From Phoma sp. XZ068 (taxonomy: Eukaryota > Ascomycota > Dothideomycetes > Pleosporales > Didymellaceae): 64,000 bases of DNA. The DNA lies in the NCBI GenBank assembly GCA_004835665.1, contig RBKR01000020.1:682001-746000 (forward strand), written 5' to 3'. The position numbers and the translations under genes are program-made. This document shows, one piece after another, positions 21,892 to 33,603 of this stretch (the first letter of the stretch is position 1; the number at the start of each line of letters is the position of its first letter). The notes beneath the pieces are model-generated. The model ran no database searches and was not told the origin of the DNA. It saw only the letters and a program-made list of their open reading frames with translations.

Positions 21892-22838
21892 TCAAGTCTC
21901 AGAGAAAGGCACAAACTTGACTCCACTCGCTTTCTCAACACTCTGTCCCGCACGCTTGTAAGAGTCCGACTCCTGCAGTCTGCGCACGTACTTGTACAGC
22001 GTGGGATATGTCGTCTCGGTACAAGCCTTCTTCTTGACCGCAGCCTCAAGCGCAAAGTGCAACATGATATCTGCACCAGTCAAGCTATCAGAGCAGAAAA
22101 ACTGACCCTGGCTCGGGCTGGACTTCAAGTAGCCCTCGAGGAAATCCAGATGGTTAGTCAACTCCGGGTTCGTGAAGCTCCCGTCGACCTTGTTAGCGAT
22201 GCCATTCGTGATCGGGCGCAGGAAGAAGGGGACGGGTGCAGAGCGGATAGACGCTGTGATCAGGCTGACAATCAAGGGCGTGAGGAGCGATCCTTCGGTG
22301 TAGTCCATGAGGAACTTGTGGCGCATCCATTCCTCTGTTTCGGCGCCGAGCTGGCCTTCCTTGCCCTCTGGGTAGCGCCTTGGGATCAGATGCGGGCCGA
22401 AGTGGTCGCTGATGTAGTCGACGATTGTCTCGCTTTCGGTGACAATAATCTGTGTGGCGGGGTCAGCTGACATGCTTTTCATCCTTCGTACTATTTGGGT
22501 AAACCCCAGACACGGGGCCTACATACCTCCTTCTCAGATCCAGCAGGTGTGATTCCAATTGTGGGTGAGCGGCCGAGTGGATGGAACTTCTTCAGTTCTG
22601 GGCCAGCGCGACCGTCCTTGTCGCGCTTGAAGACCTGGATGTCGTACGTGAGCTTGAGCTCTTCGAGGAGCCAGATGACTCGCTGGGCGCGAGACTTCTC
22701 GAGCCTGGTCAGACATGGTCAGTTCACGTACTTGATTGCCATTCAGTGGTAACCATTGCAGCTGGTACAAGCTCGTGTGGAGCGTTCACATGCAACATAC
22801 CAGTAGACTGTAATCTTTGCACCTTGTTGGTTCGACAT
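21892..22838 (-). CDS. Glutathione S-transferase, GTT1-like
   Basis: Three exons: 22838-22801, 22704-22527 and 22449-21892 (257 aa). The N-terminal thioredoxin-fold domain contains the LEKSRAQRVIWLLEEL motif typical of fungal GTT1-like enzymes, whose Ser positions glutathione. The Pro-containing loop (RSPTIGI) and the glutathione-contacting TESETIVDYI follow. The C-terminal all-helical domain covers about residues 90-257. Such enzymes conjugate glutathione to electrophiles or reduce peroxides in the cytosol or at the ER. Intron 1 splits the Trp codon of the starting strand (VYW). The acceptor-donor set is canonical and the protein length is normal. Confidence 0.93.
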
Positions 22839-23455
22839 CTTGGATGTGGACTATTGGTAGCAATGGGTAGATTTTGATTAAAGGAGGTGCTTGCAGTGAG
22901 CACCGAGGTGTTGTGGTGCTTTATCTATCTTTTCTTTAAAAGCCGGCGCGGTCGGCGGTGCTGCGGAGAGATTCACAGACCGAGGCACCCGTCAACACCG
23001 ACCTGATCGCACCACATGTGCGGAAGTGCAGCAATTGGCATGCTGGTGGCGCCATGATTCAGAATCCAGCCTTGCGGAGACATAATTGATGCATGCTTAC
23101 TCTTCAGAAGTATGCAATGATCGTATAGCTGACGTCTGCCACGATTGAAAAGTCACCGGAAGAGTCACAATGTCAAGCATGCGAAAGAAGATAGCGCTGC
23201 AAAGTCAAGATGCACTCATATTACAAGACTTTGCTTAAGCGCTTCATGTAATTTTGTACAGTGCTAGCTTGAAGTTGTATGCATATTGTGGTGTTGCGCG
23301 CACCACATCAGCGAGCGCAAGGCTGACAACGTCCGTGGATGCCAAGCCCAGCACCTCCGCCCGCCGACATCACAGCTTCAACCTCACGTCCTTGCGGCCA
23401 CCACACCCCCGTCACACCCCGCAAGCCGCGCTGTACACCCCCCACAACCTTCAAA
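22839..23455. other. Divergent promoter interval, GST and complex I subunit
   Basis: About 0.6 kb between divergent start codons. No gene is recognised. Immediately upstream of the complex I subunit the + strand becomes C-rich (CCACACCCCCGTCACACCCC). Confidence 0.5.
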
Positions 23456-23934
23456 ATGGCCGGCGGACACGAAGGCACGCTTCTCCCTCCCTCGAATCCC
23501 CGCGGCCACGGCGCAATGGCGAGCAATGGCTAACAAAAGAACAGCCCTCCACAAGGATCCCGCGATCATAAAATGGAACAGTACGTCTCCCCGACACCCG
23601 CGTACCCCGCACGTACTCGCAGCGACGCATACATCGAATAGCAGCGGAGAGGCGGACTCGGAGCTCGAACGGGAAGCTGGAGGGATGGAGTAGGACAGGG
23701 CTAACGAGCGCAAGACATGACCGTGAACCGTCACAAGTACTTCCGCTGGACGAAGCGCACCGCCCTGCTCAACATCGCATACGTCATTGTTGTCCCTGCA
23801 ACATTGGGCTACTTCGGATACATTACTGAGGTGAGTGGGAGGGATGCATGGGAATTGAGACGTGGGCTAATGCTGGACAGGGCAAGTGGGATATGCGCGG
23901 TAAGAGGAGGGGAGATATGATCTCTGAGTTTTAG
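23456..23934 (+). CDS. Small complex I subunit, NDUFB4/B15-like
   Basis: Four exons: 23456-23474, 23545-23580, 23715-23830 and 23881-23934, giving only 74 aa. The product starts MAGGHE, continues into a short linker, has one membrane helix (LLNIAYVIVVPATLGYFGY) preceded by the basic RHKYFRWTKRT, and ends GKWDMRGKRRGD. This layout matches the fungal NADH:ubiquinone oxidoreductase membrane-arm subunit related to NDUFB4/B15 (NUO6.6-type), as I remember that family. The first intron (23475-23544) begins GC rather than GT: AAG|GCACGC, with branch site GGCTAAC and acceptor AACAG. With that splice the frame runs cleanly into the conserved part; no GT donor does so. Confidence 0.85.
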
Positions 23935-24260
23935 ACATGTTTTGAGTGGAGAGAGGTAGGGCAGAAGATTGCTCATGTGTAGATATCACAGGGAATGCAG
24001 TGCTGTTAAGCTACCGCTGCGAGATCAGGAGAATGAACTTTCCTTACGTTTCAACTTCGACTTGGGGGACGAATTGTGTGATGTTGGCGTGAATATGATT
24101 CATATTGCTCTACCGCATCATGCGCTATATGCCGAAACTAAGAGACGAGCGCTTATGCTTGACAAACATCGATACATACCTGAGCCATGCCCTCGTATAA
24201 TCAGCCCTGTGTGTGCCTACCGATTGCACTAGAATCAGCACCCCAGCAAACCAGTTCCTC
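23935..24260. other. Intergenic 3' flanks of convergent genes
   Basis: About 0.33 kb between the complex I subunit and the OGFr-domain gene. Nothing is recognised. Confidence 0.5.
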
Positions 24261-25145
24261 CTACTTCTGCTCCGCCTCCCATGTCTTCAGCCACCCGACC
24301 TCGTCATCGTCCGGCGCAATGTACAGAGGGCGCTCCACCGCACGCATCCAGAACATCATCGTCTGGTTGCTGATTCGGATAGCTGGATCGTCGAAGACGT
24401 CCTCCAAGGCAGCAAAGAACGCATCACACTCGGGCTGCAGACCTAGAACTCGTAAACAGCGCAGGATACGGGTGATGCGCAAATGGTTGTGGTCGAAGCG
24501 GGCGCACCAGTTGCGGGAGGCTTTCGCCCAGTTTGGACCGCGGATTACGTTGAATTCGATGGGAGATGCTTGGGAATGTGATGATCGGGGGCTGGTGGGT
24601 TCGGTTTCGGCTGGTGCTGGCTCTGTAGTTCGTGATGCCTGTGCATCCTCTGCGGTGACATCTCCAGTTGACGGAGCTGGTACGTCTTCGACGCTATCCT
24701 TTGGCTCTGTCGTAGCGGTTTGAGTTACAGACGTATCATCTGCTTGCTCGTGACCGTTTGATTCAATGACCTCGTCCTCTTGCTTCTGCTCCTCAGCTTC
24801 ATGTTGGATCGAAATTGTGAAGCCGTAGAAGGTAAGCATTCGCTCAAAGCTTTTGCGTAACTGCTGCCTCAGTTCAGACCTCGCCCGAAACGCCTTCATA
24901 GTGTGGAGATCTATAACTGGTGCCGACCAGTTGTAGGGTGAGCCCTCAGGAAGTGGAAAGAGCATCTGAATATAGTTGTGGCTATGCTCAAGCTGGCTGT
25001 TACTCCATGCTAGAATCTGCTCTTGCGTGCGGCCATGGGCGTCTTTAGCCTGGACATCTGGGTCGTAGAAGCGGACGATAGCTGAGCCGGTGGATTGTCT
25101 TGAAGGAGCCATGCTGGACAGCTTCAGTCGTTTGCTTGCGGACAT
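24261..25145 (-). CDS. OGFr-domain protein
   Basis: A single exon, 294 aa from ATG 25145; an alternative in-frame ATG at 25214 would add 23 residues. Residues about 22-115 hold the conserved opioid-growth-factor-receptor N-terminal block (VRFYDPDVQAKDAHGRTQEQI, then NYIQMLFPLP and WSAPVID), and the helical block resumes near NWCARFDHNHLRITRILRCL. Between them is an acidic, Thr/Ser/Glu-rich insert of about 80 residues that looks disordered. I prefer the shorter start because SKRLKLSS directly precedes the domain, as in other fungal members. The biochemical function of fungal OGFr proteins is not known. It is transcribed away from the alpha-amylase gene. Confidence 0.88.
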   Translation of the reverse strand: MSASKRLKLSSMAPSRQSTGSAIVRFYDPDVQAKDAHGRTQEQILAWSNSQLEHSHNYIQMLFPLPEGSPYNWSAPVIDLHTMKAFRARSELRQQLRKSFERMLTFYGFTISIQHEAEEQKQEDEVIESNGHEQADDTSVTQTATTEPKDSVEDVPAPSTGDVTAEDAQASRTTEPAPAETEPTSPRSSHSQASPIEFNVIRGPNWAKASRNWCARFDHNHLRITRILRCLRVLGLQPECDAFFAALEDVFDDPAIRISNQTMMFWMRAVERPLYIAPDDDEVGWLKTWEAEQK

Positions 25146-25992
25146 GTGTTTGGTGGAAGTTGTGGATGGTGAAGTTCGAGAAGAGAAGGTGAAGAGGAGT
25201 TTGCTCGCCTTCATGTAGTAAGGCAATATTGTCACGCGCTGCGCTCTTGACAATCCCTTTGGGTGGATGGACGTGGTACAAATGAGTGAAATTGAGTACT
25301 ATGATTTCGAAATCCACCTCGAAGCTATTGGTGGTGACCGAGTCATATAGAGCAAGACTGTATTTTCCAACTGCTGAGAAGGGCGATCTCTTGGTTTTGC
25401 TCAAAGCTTGGGCGTGTTAAGTGACTTTGAGGTTGTCGTGACTGGCTGCCTGTTGTTACAGCCTCACCTTCGTGACCGGCGATTGCCCTAACCTCATCGA
25501 GACTAGTCTACAATAACCCCAAATAACGCAGGGACGAGTCACGTCTCTTCCCACATTACCTGATGTTGTGTAACCTGTAGACAGTTATTTTATCACGTCT
25601 CTTATCTCTCTTCATGCATACTTCGGCGTATCCCTCCGTGAGCCTTCTCTCATGAGCTCCTGCGGCCTGACGTCAGAGGGCGCTTTTTGTTGAGCCGCGC
25701 GTAAACAACCGGGCTTCCAGACCGTGAAATCTCACGCAACAGCACCGTTTTGTATGGAGGGCTTGCTTTGGCGGCTCTGCCTACAGGGAAACGGGTAGAG
25801 AAACCTGTTGCACCCGCAGGGGTCAAACAGACTACTGTTGGAGCTATCGAACTACGTAACCATGAACCAAGGTACTCGCAGCCATGTGGTTTGTTCAAAT
25901 AGTGGCGGCGATCGCATCCTTTGCATCTGACTATTACATCTGCTTCTTGTGAATTCTTGAGAGTACTGACGCCTGACCGTCTTATATTAAAC
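25146..25992. promoter_or_regulatory. Divergent promoter, OGFr-domain gene and alpha-amylase
   Basis: About 0.85 kb separates the two start codons. No gene is seen: the 119-codon and 114-codon minus-strand frames overlap promoter sequence or the OGFr gene and have no domain signal. Carbon-control sites cannot be assigned with confidence. Confidence 0.5.
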
Positions 25993-27574
25993 ATGGGTTC
26001 CGACGGTAAGACTGCTCATTCCACCTTTCTGTCTGCACCTAACGAAAAGGCCAGAACAGCAACCTACGCCAGACAACCACACCCTCTTCCAGGGGTTCGA
26101 ATGGAATGTCCCCGCCGACCAGAAGCACTGGAAGCGCCTCGCCGCCGAGGTTCCTAGGCTGAAAGCAGTCGGCGTCGACAACATCTGGCTACCTCCTGGC
26201 TGCAAAGCGGCTTCGCCAGAAGGCAACGGCTACGACATCTACGACCTGTACGATCTGGGCGAGTTCGACCAAAAGGGCCAAAAGAGCACGAAATGGGGTA
26301 CAAAAGAAGATTTGCTGGAGCTTTGCAAGGTTGCAAAAGAGCATGGCATCGGCCTGTTCTGGGATGCTGTCCTCAACCACAAGGCCGGGGCTGACAACAC
26401 CGAGAAATGCCGCGTCGTGGAAGTTGAAAACGACGACCGCACAAAAGATGCATCTGAGCCCTATGAGATTGAGGGTTGGTTGGGCTTTGACTTCCCTGGA
26501 CGTGGCGACAAGTACTCTTCGCAAAAGTACCACTGGGAGCACTTCAGCGGCACAGACTACAACCAAGCCAATGAGAAGAAGGCCATCTACAAGATTCTCG
26601 GAGACAACAAGGGCTGGTCAGCTTCCGTCGACTCGGAAGGCGGCAACGCCGACTACATGATGTTTGCTGACATCGACTACTCGCATCCCGAGGTCCAGGC
26701 GGATGTGAAGAACTGGGGTGTTTGGATCACCAAGGAGCTCGGCCTCAAGGGATTCCGTCTCGACGCCGTTCAGCATTTCTCTGAACGCTTCACCAATGAG
26801 TGGGTTGATAACCTCCGCGACGAGTGCGGGCGCGACATCTTCGTCGTTGGCGAATTCTGGTCCGGCGACGCAAAGCTGATGTGCGACTGGCTCGACGATA
26901 TGGATCACAAGTTCTCACTCTACGACTCACCACTCCTCAACAACTTCTCCCAACTTTCCAAGACGCCTGACGCTGACTTACGGAAAGTCTTTGACAAGAC
27001 ACTCGTCTCGATGAACCCCATCAGTGCCGTCACAGTGGTAACAAACCACGACACCCAGCCCGGTCAGACAGTCGAAACACCCGTCGAGGGATTCTTCAAG
27101 CCCCTGGCCTACTCTCTCATCTTGCTCAGGAAGGAAGGCTACCCCTGCCCCTTCTACGGAGACCTCTACGGACTCAAGGGCGAACACGCCGCGGACCCTG
27201 CGTGCGGCGGAAAACTAGCCGACCTGATCCTCGCACGCAAGCTCTTCGCATACGGCGACCAGGAAGACTACCTCGACGACGCCAACTGCATCGGCTTCGT
27301 GCGCAGGGGTACCTGGGACAAGCCAGCCGGACTGGCCTGCGTGATGAGCAACACGGGACCCGGCGAGATCAAGATGGCTGTCGGCGAGATGCACGCCGGC
27401 GAGAAGTGGACGGATATCCTGGGCTGGGAGCAGGGTGAGGTTGAAATTGATCAGGACGGGTATGGACTGTTCAAGTGCCCTGGCACCAGCGTTGCAGTGT
27501 GGGTGAAGGCGGATGCAGAGGGCAGGGAGAGGTTCCCGACTGAGTTCGATGCTGATATCTACAGCAAGGCTTGA
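25993..27574 (+). CDS. Intracellular alpha-amylase, GH13
   Basis: Two exons, 25993-26005 and 26055-27574 (510 aa). The first exon encodes only four full codons before a 49-nt intron. Glycoside hydrolase family 13 endo-acting enzymes cut alpha-1,4 glucans. Conserved regions are all present: region I DAVLNH (108-113), region II GFRLDAVQH with nucleophile Asp 241, region III VVGEFW with acid/base Glu 271, and region IV VTNHDT with Asp 337. There is no signal peptide, so it should act inside the cell, as for the bacterial-type (GH13 subfamily 5) amylases found in many fungi and linked to glycogen or wall-glucan metabolism. A C-terminal beta-sandwich domain ends the protein; no starch-binding domain is seen. 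Confidence 0.95.
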
Positions 27575-28669
27575 AGGGAGATTACGAATTGCATAGATAG
27601 ACGGACGGATTAGAAATATACCCAAATGATATTGTCGAATTTGCTTAGGAATAACTTCATTCAGTAGGCGTTTGTGAACGTGCTACAAGGTCTTTGATGA
27701 TTGGCGTCGCTGTTCGAATCATACAAGACGTCTCTAAGATAGTGGCAAAACGCTCCGTGGCAATCAGGTGGATGTCAGAACCTCACACTCTGTCAGCATT
27801 GTATTCTCCAAAGGTCCAGTAGCAGACTTGTAGGCTTTGCGGATTCTGCAGAATGCCACCCATCATTGCCAGCGTAACATCAGAGCAAGCGAGCTGCTTG
27901 GTGATAGTGTCAAGGTAACATTTGTCACGGAGGTTGGAAAAGTATCCGGATGGTGACGGACAAGTCCAGTCGATCAGAGCGTATGCTGCGTTTAACATAT
28001 CTCTCCCATCACCCCGACACCGTTCGGCGTTTGGCGTTCGGCCGATGAAGCGTTATTCGCGCGGCAGCGGTGTCTCGTGAGTCCGACATGTTATGTCGAT
28101 CCCACGATGTTAGCGGCGTTAGCACAGGCGAGGAGCCTCACGTCAGCGAATACCCAATGCCAACGTAGGCCAAGCCCAGACACTTTCCCATTTCCAACAA
28201 CGCGAAATGTGTCAGCATCAGCCTCAGCCCTCGTCGCGTCTAGCAGGATACGGAGCACGATACGGTTCCGCCTTGTCGCGTCCGGCGCGGCGCATTCAGA
28301 GCCCTTTTCTGGACTGTTCCATGTTCGTGCGATCGCTAGGCCCGAGATGACTGCGGTCACGAGAAATCGTGGACGTGAGGGCTTGGAGGCAAGAGTATAT
28401 TACTGATGTGTGGCCACGCGTTGAGGAGGCACACAGAAGGAATACTGAAGCCATCGAACTACCTCGCCCATTGACGCTTGACATCGCCGTTACGCTTGAC
28501 AAGGATCCCGAGCGAGAACGCGCTATCCCGCATTCCGTAACAAGCTGCCCTTACTCAGCTCTCCCTCAGCAATTGCAAAGGCTCCCTTCCAAAGTACGTG
28601 GAGCTTCGGCGTTCCGGTGAGCGGACGGTTGAGATTGTGGAGAGGGTTATCGCGTGATCATTGGGTCTT
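27575..28669. other. Intergenic with one small candidate ORF
   Basis: About 1.1 kb between the amylase and the BTB protein. Apart from the minus-strand small ORF listed separately (27783-27998), the open frames show no coherent protein. The right end presumably carries the promoter of the BTB gene. Confidence 0.45.
27783..27998 (-). CDS. Possible small Cys-containing protein or exon (unknown)
   Basis: An ATG-initiated frame of 71 aa. It holds four cysteines (near residues 13, 27, 38 and 59), with the segments WTCPSP, RDKCYLD, QLACSD and QVCYWTFGEYNAD, a composition that looks like real protein rather than chance. No signal peptide precedes it, so if genuine it may be the last exon of a gene whose first exon I could not find, or a remnant. 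Family not recognised. Confidence 0.35.
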   Translation of the reverse strand: MLNAAYALIDWTCPSPSGYFSNLRDKCYLDTITKQLACSDVTLAMMGGILQNPQSLQVCYWTFGEYNADRV

Positions 28670-30895
28670 ATGCCAGATCCACCTGAAGCATCAAATCCGC
28701 GCGACTTTGCATCTCAGAGCTCTGACCAAGCTTCATATCCACCGCAAGCATACGGCCGCTACGATGCGCCCGAGGGCAACGCATATGCACCAACAGGCTA
28801 TGCGACCCCAAGCCAGGCATTTGTACAAGGCTCACCACTGATCTACCCGGATCAAAGCCCTCAGCAACCACAGCAACTGCAGCAGCCGCAACAATTAGGC
28901 CCCGCGCAGTATCCAAACTACTACAGCTTCGACCCGTACGCGCAGGCGTCCTGGCACTGGACACATTCGGCCGACACCACGCCCTTGCGCACGCCCTACG
29001 AGCCTCAGGGTGAGCTCATACAAGAGCTACAAGACCGCAGCAATCCTGCCGGCACCTTCGACAGCCCGCTCCTGGTGAATCCACTGTCTCCCCCGCCGCG
29101 ACCGCTCCCGCAAAGACCAGCGGCGCCCGCGCAGATGAAGCGCAAGTCAGACGCAGAGCTGCAGGCCATGCTCAAGCAGGGTGTGACCGAGCAGCAGAAT
29201 CCCTCCAAGCGCCGCGCCGTGTCGCGCGCATCGTCGACCACTTCGCATAACTCGCCCGCACCGACAGTCCTCGCCGATGCAAGCACGCAAGACAATAGCG
29301 AGGCGCAGCGGCGCATGAATGCGACCAAGGGGACTGGGCCACAGGGCAAAGAGACGGATGTGTCCGAACCACGGAGAATCGTGGAGTCGACTGCCAGCAG
29401 TGATATGCTGCCCGCGGGGAGAGTGTTTCCCATACAGATTGGGTCAGCGCTGTTCAGACTCTCTGGCGCATCACTGTGCTCTGATGGTACGCATACGGAT
29501 AATTAACCCTAGACACGCACTGGGCTGACACTTCAAGAGCACCCTCGTACTTCTCGCACTTTTTCAGCGAACAGCTGCACAGCCATGGCAGTCGTGCCAC
29601 CGACGTGAGAACGCTTTATATCGACCGCGACCCCGACACGTTTCGCGATATTGCACTCCACCTCCAGGGTTACCATGTTGTCCCCCGCGACGGCGAGCAC
29701 TTTGTCAAGCTGTTCGCAGACGCCCAGTTCTACTCTCGTGCGTCCGTTGTCTTCCTAGTGACTATACTCTCGCTAACAATTTACAGTCCCCCGCCTAACG
29801 AAGCAACTCTTCAAATCCGACATCTTCATATCCATAGGTGGCACCCCCTTCCGCATCCCCCGCGACTCCTTCTCCGCCCCCGGCGACAGCCCCAACTACT
29901 TCTCCCTCGGCTTCGCCCAATGGTTCAGCACGCCGTCCGAAGTCTTCCCCGGCCTTGACCGCAACGCCCTCCTGCGCCCCCCATCCATCAGCCCGCCCAG
30001 CGTGCCCAACAGAAGCGGCGAGACATTCGGCGAACTGATGAAGATGCTGCAAGGCTACGAGGTGGAAATAAGGAGTGAATCGCATCGCGCCAACTTACTT
30101 CGAGACGCGCGGTACTACCACCTTAAAGGCCTGGAACAGCGATTAGTCCCGTGTTCGATAAGTTTTAACCTGCAGCGAGGCCAGAGCGAAATCCTCATGC
30201 GGTTGGAAGATATACGACAGTCGGGGATATCAATCACCCCCTCCTCCTCCCCCTCTGCAGACGTGGACGTAGAAGATGTAGGTGTAGACACAGGACGCTA
30301 CGTATCCTACGCCCGCCCCTACACAGACGACGCATCAACACATCCCATCCTCATCCTCGAAACCAGCTCCGGCGAGTCCACGACTTTACACCTCCCCTCT
30401 TCATCCTCATCTTCGTCGTCAAGTACAAACGCACTAGACGCACACGTAACATTCCACGCCGATACCCTACGACGCATGACGTCCCTCTTCAGCGTGATAT
30501 CAAGTAAACTCGGCCTCCCATCTACCCAGCCTCTGGGCCTGCTTCACGCAGGGACGCAGACGGTGACGCAGACGGTGACGCAGTCAGCGGCGGGCGCGAG
30601 TAAAATCCCCGTGAAAATAGACGAAGAGTGCAGTCTCACTCTCGATGGAACCGACGCCGCGATCTCACCTGCAAAAGGGAATCTCGGTATACGCGCCGCA
30701 AACGACTGGGTATACACCGCCGACACGGATGAAGCGAAGCAGTGGATTGTCGGACGTGCGCATTGGCGCGTGCATCTCGGTGTGCCCAGTGCAGACGAGG
30801 AGGAGGTCAGGATTACACTCCAGGCGGTGCGGATTGAGGCATATACGGGGGAGAAGGTGAGGAACGGTGGGAGGGGATTTTTGAATAAGGGGTGA
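28670..30895 (+). CDS. WHI2-like BTB/POZ (T1-type) domain protein
   Basis: Three exons: 28670-29486, 29540-29737 and 29787-30895 (707 aa). The first 250 residues are low-complexity, Gln/Pro/Ser-rich. A K+-channel-tetramerisation-type BTB domain starts at about 252 (FPIQIGSALFRLSG) and runs through YIDRDPDTFRDI and FVKLFADAQFY. A second, diverged BTB-like repeat follows from about 345 (IFISIGGTPFRIPRDSF), ending in a LLRDARYYHLKGLEQRL segment. The C-terminal 250 residues hold a Ser tract and a conserved beta-rich region. Such proteins resemble yeast Whi2 and animal KCTD proteins, linked to stress signalling, TORC1 control and growth arrest. The start is the first ATG; an upstream non-coding exon is possible. 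Confidence 0.85.
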
Positions 30896-31216
30896 GATGA
30901 AGATGAGTTGATGGGTATTTCTGCATGGAGGTGAGGAGTTTGTTGAGTTTATGAGGGTGGGCACTTTGCATTTAGCATGGGCGCTGGCGGTGGATTCTTG
31001 TTAGTTTGACGATTTGATGTTTTGTTGGTTGGTTGAGTGTATATAGTTTAAGTATGTATGCAGATTGGTTGTTTTGATGTCGTGTTTCGTATGTACTTTA
31101 TTCGCTGCAAGTCTATGTATTACGAACTAACGCTATGATTTGGTAGAGTATTAGTTTCCAATTACCCATATTCTACATCACAAGAACCTTGGCTTCATCA
31201 CGTCTCTCCTACTTCT
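30896..31216. other. Intergenic 3' flanks of convergent genes
   Basis: About 0.32 kb, T/G-rich on the + strand (repeated TTGTTGGTTGG and TTGATGT words). No gene is seen. Confidence 0.55.
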
Positions 31217-32963
31217 TCATTTCTTCCCGAGCTCACGACCCGGCCCCAGGCCCCCAGCCCACCACCCCGAATCCACCCAGAACCGATTCTCCGCCGCTGC
31301 CACCTCCACACTGCGCACCAGTTTCCGGCGGTCGAGATGCAAATCAGCGTGTCCATTCGTCAGCTCGCCCGGCGTCGTGAGGCCCGACTTGGCCCCGCGA
31401 GACACGGGGCTGGTGCCGGTGGATTCGCTCTTGCCGTCTGACGCTGGGCTTGCGGAGCGCGGTGTCGAGCTGGCGCGACTCGGTGTGGTCGGGCATGTAG
31501 GTGAGGCAGGGCAGAAGGTGGGTGGGATAACGGATAAGATGCGGCCGGCGGCGAATACGCAGCCGCCTACTGCGTGGCGGATGAGGGAGTCGCCGGTTAG
31601 ACTGCCGGTGATGAAGACATTTTCTGCTACTTCGAGCGAGGTTTCTGCTTTTGCGCGGAGTGTGCGGCCGGATATCTGCGTTGGGGTTGATGGGTCAATG
31701 GGCGTGGGTGAGAGGATTTCAGCCTGGAGAGCAGGGGAGACAAAGTCGATGGTGCCGCGGCGGCCGACGGCGTATTCAAGCCCGCCAACCTCGTACATTT
31801 TGGATTCGCCGGATGTAAGGCGGATGGTCACTGTTGCTGTGCCTGTGGAAGCCGCGGAGACGGCGGTGACTTCAGCATTCGGGAGACCATCGTACAAGGT
31901 CCAGTCACGTTGACTAAAGAATGGATTGCTGGTTGATTTGCGGCGTGGAAGGGGTGTTCGCGCGGAGCGGGTTTTTGCGGATGCAATGGCAGCAAGTTTC
32001 ATTTGGCGGTATACGGTGGCGTATTCTGGGTATGCGGAGTGGTGACAGCCACGCAGTGGAGATGGCCGCTTATCTGGGGCCCACTGATAGATGTGGATGA
32101 TCCTGCGGTTTGGTGCTGAGATGATGATGTCTGCGGCGGAGAATCCAGATCCAACGACTAGTAGAGGTGCTTCTCGTGCGTCCAGCTCGGCGATGGGGGC
32201 TAGTAGGGGAGGTGGGGGGATGTTGACTGTGAAGGTACCAGAGGCAAGCACCAGGTGCTTACAGCGTATGCCTAGCGACCCGATGATGAATCCGCCTGGG
32301 ATACGATACACACCGCTGACCTTGATGCCGGTGAAAACTGAGTCTGAGATGCCCACTGCGTCCGGGTAGTTTCGCAAGTAATCGGCAAACTCGGTTCTTG
32401 ACGGGCGCACAAAGTCGCATTCATCCTTCTCCTCAGCCTTGTCCAGGTGGTCGGCATAGGAGTAGCCCGGGAGCGACAGCTGTTCGGCGTAGCTCAAAGC
32501 ACCAATATCAGCGCTCGCAGAGACGGGCTTGTCTGCCCATTGCCCACCCACTTGCTCCGTGTCGCCAATGGCAACGTGCGATACGGCCTTCTCCGGGTCG
32601 TAGCGCCATTCTACACACGACTTTGGGTTGATCTCGGTGTCTGCGTTCGGGCGGATGAGCGTGTCGAGGAGCGTGTTGACCGGTAGTGCCTGTGTCGAGT
32701 AGCGCAGTGAAGAGAGGAAGTGTGCGTGCAGGTCCGACGTCAGGTGCAGTAGATTGGGCTGCTTGGACAGTTTTGCATCGAGAATGTTGTCATAGTGACC
32801 ACCGATGTAGTAGGGAATGTGGCCGTGCAGAATGTAGGACAGGATGAGCGCCGAGGGGCCATTGCCTGTATTAATCAGCGGCCGGCCTGCAGAAATGCTC
32901 GCAGCTGGACAGTCTCGTACCGATGATCACCGTGTCGACGCATTGTGGGAGCGAGCGAGCCAT
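31217..32963 (-). CDS. OSGIN-like flavin oxidoreductase
   Basis: Two exons, 32963-32921 and 32865-31217 (563 aa). The first intron cuts the FAD motif: before it reads CVDTVIIG and after it NGPSALILSYIL, joining to the GNGPSA dinucleotide-binding loop (residues 15-20). A second Rossmann loop, GSGFSAAD, lies at about 253-260, and a late GD-like segment (VFITGSLTGDSLIRHAVGG) closes the FAD site. This arrangement is that of oxidative-stress-induced growth inhibitor (OSGIN) proteins, related to flavin monooxygenases. The substrate is unknown. About 80 residues near the C-terminus are Ser/Pro/Thr-rich and probably disordered. The start at 32963 gives MARSLPQCVDTV, which leads directly into the motif. 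Confidence 0.88.
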
Positions 32964-33603
32964 GGACTGTTGCGGCAGGCAGTAGAGGCCATGAGGGAGT
33001 CTTGGGATCTGGACGCGGGCGGACGGGTAGGATCACGTAGTGTATATACCTAGTCAAAGACTCGAGCATGACGGCTCTATAATTCTTCGGCGCTAATCGT
33101 GCGGTCGATTCCGCCTCAGTTTAGTGGTTTAGTGGGGTCCATCCCGGTCTCGCTTTCCACATTGGTGCAGCGCCTTGCGAGGCTCAACATGTCAGACATG
33201 AGGACAGGCAAAAGCGGGCCTAGGGCGCCTTGTCTTGTGAGATTTTGCCGTGATTGACGCGCATGTTGCGTGTTGCTAACGTGAAGAAGTGCAGTTGCTT
33301 AGGAATACTCGTGGGGTTGATGGTCAGAGCTTTGGTCATGCAACATGTGGGGTACTGCAGCTGCAAGAGGAACATGCAACTGAACATGAAAGTCGACTAT
33401 GGTATCTACACTTGCCAAATTCAAGCGTCTGATCATCATGACCAGCCGTCTGGAGAATAAAAGGTGAAAACACACGCCCAAATTATATCAAAATCACACC
33501 TGCCGGCTACAAGCTAGCCGGACCAGGCTCCCCCACATCACGTCCGCATCTGGTCCGTGTTGCAGGACCTGATTGGTAACCCATCGCATTACTCAACACC
33601 ACC
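32964..33603. other. Intergenic
   Basis: About 0.64 kb; promoter of the OSGIN-like gene and 3' flank of the GAT-domain gene. Nothing is recognised. Confidence 0.5.

Noticed and set aside
25045..25404. 119-codon minus-strand ORF over the OGFr gene start
   Set aside because: Out-of-frame shadow overlapping the promoter and 5' end, with no ATG start.
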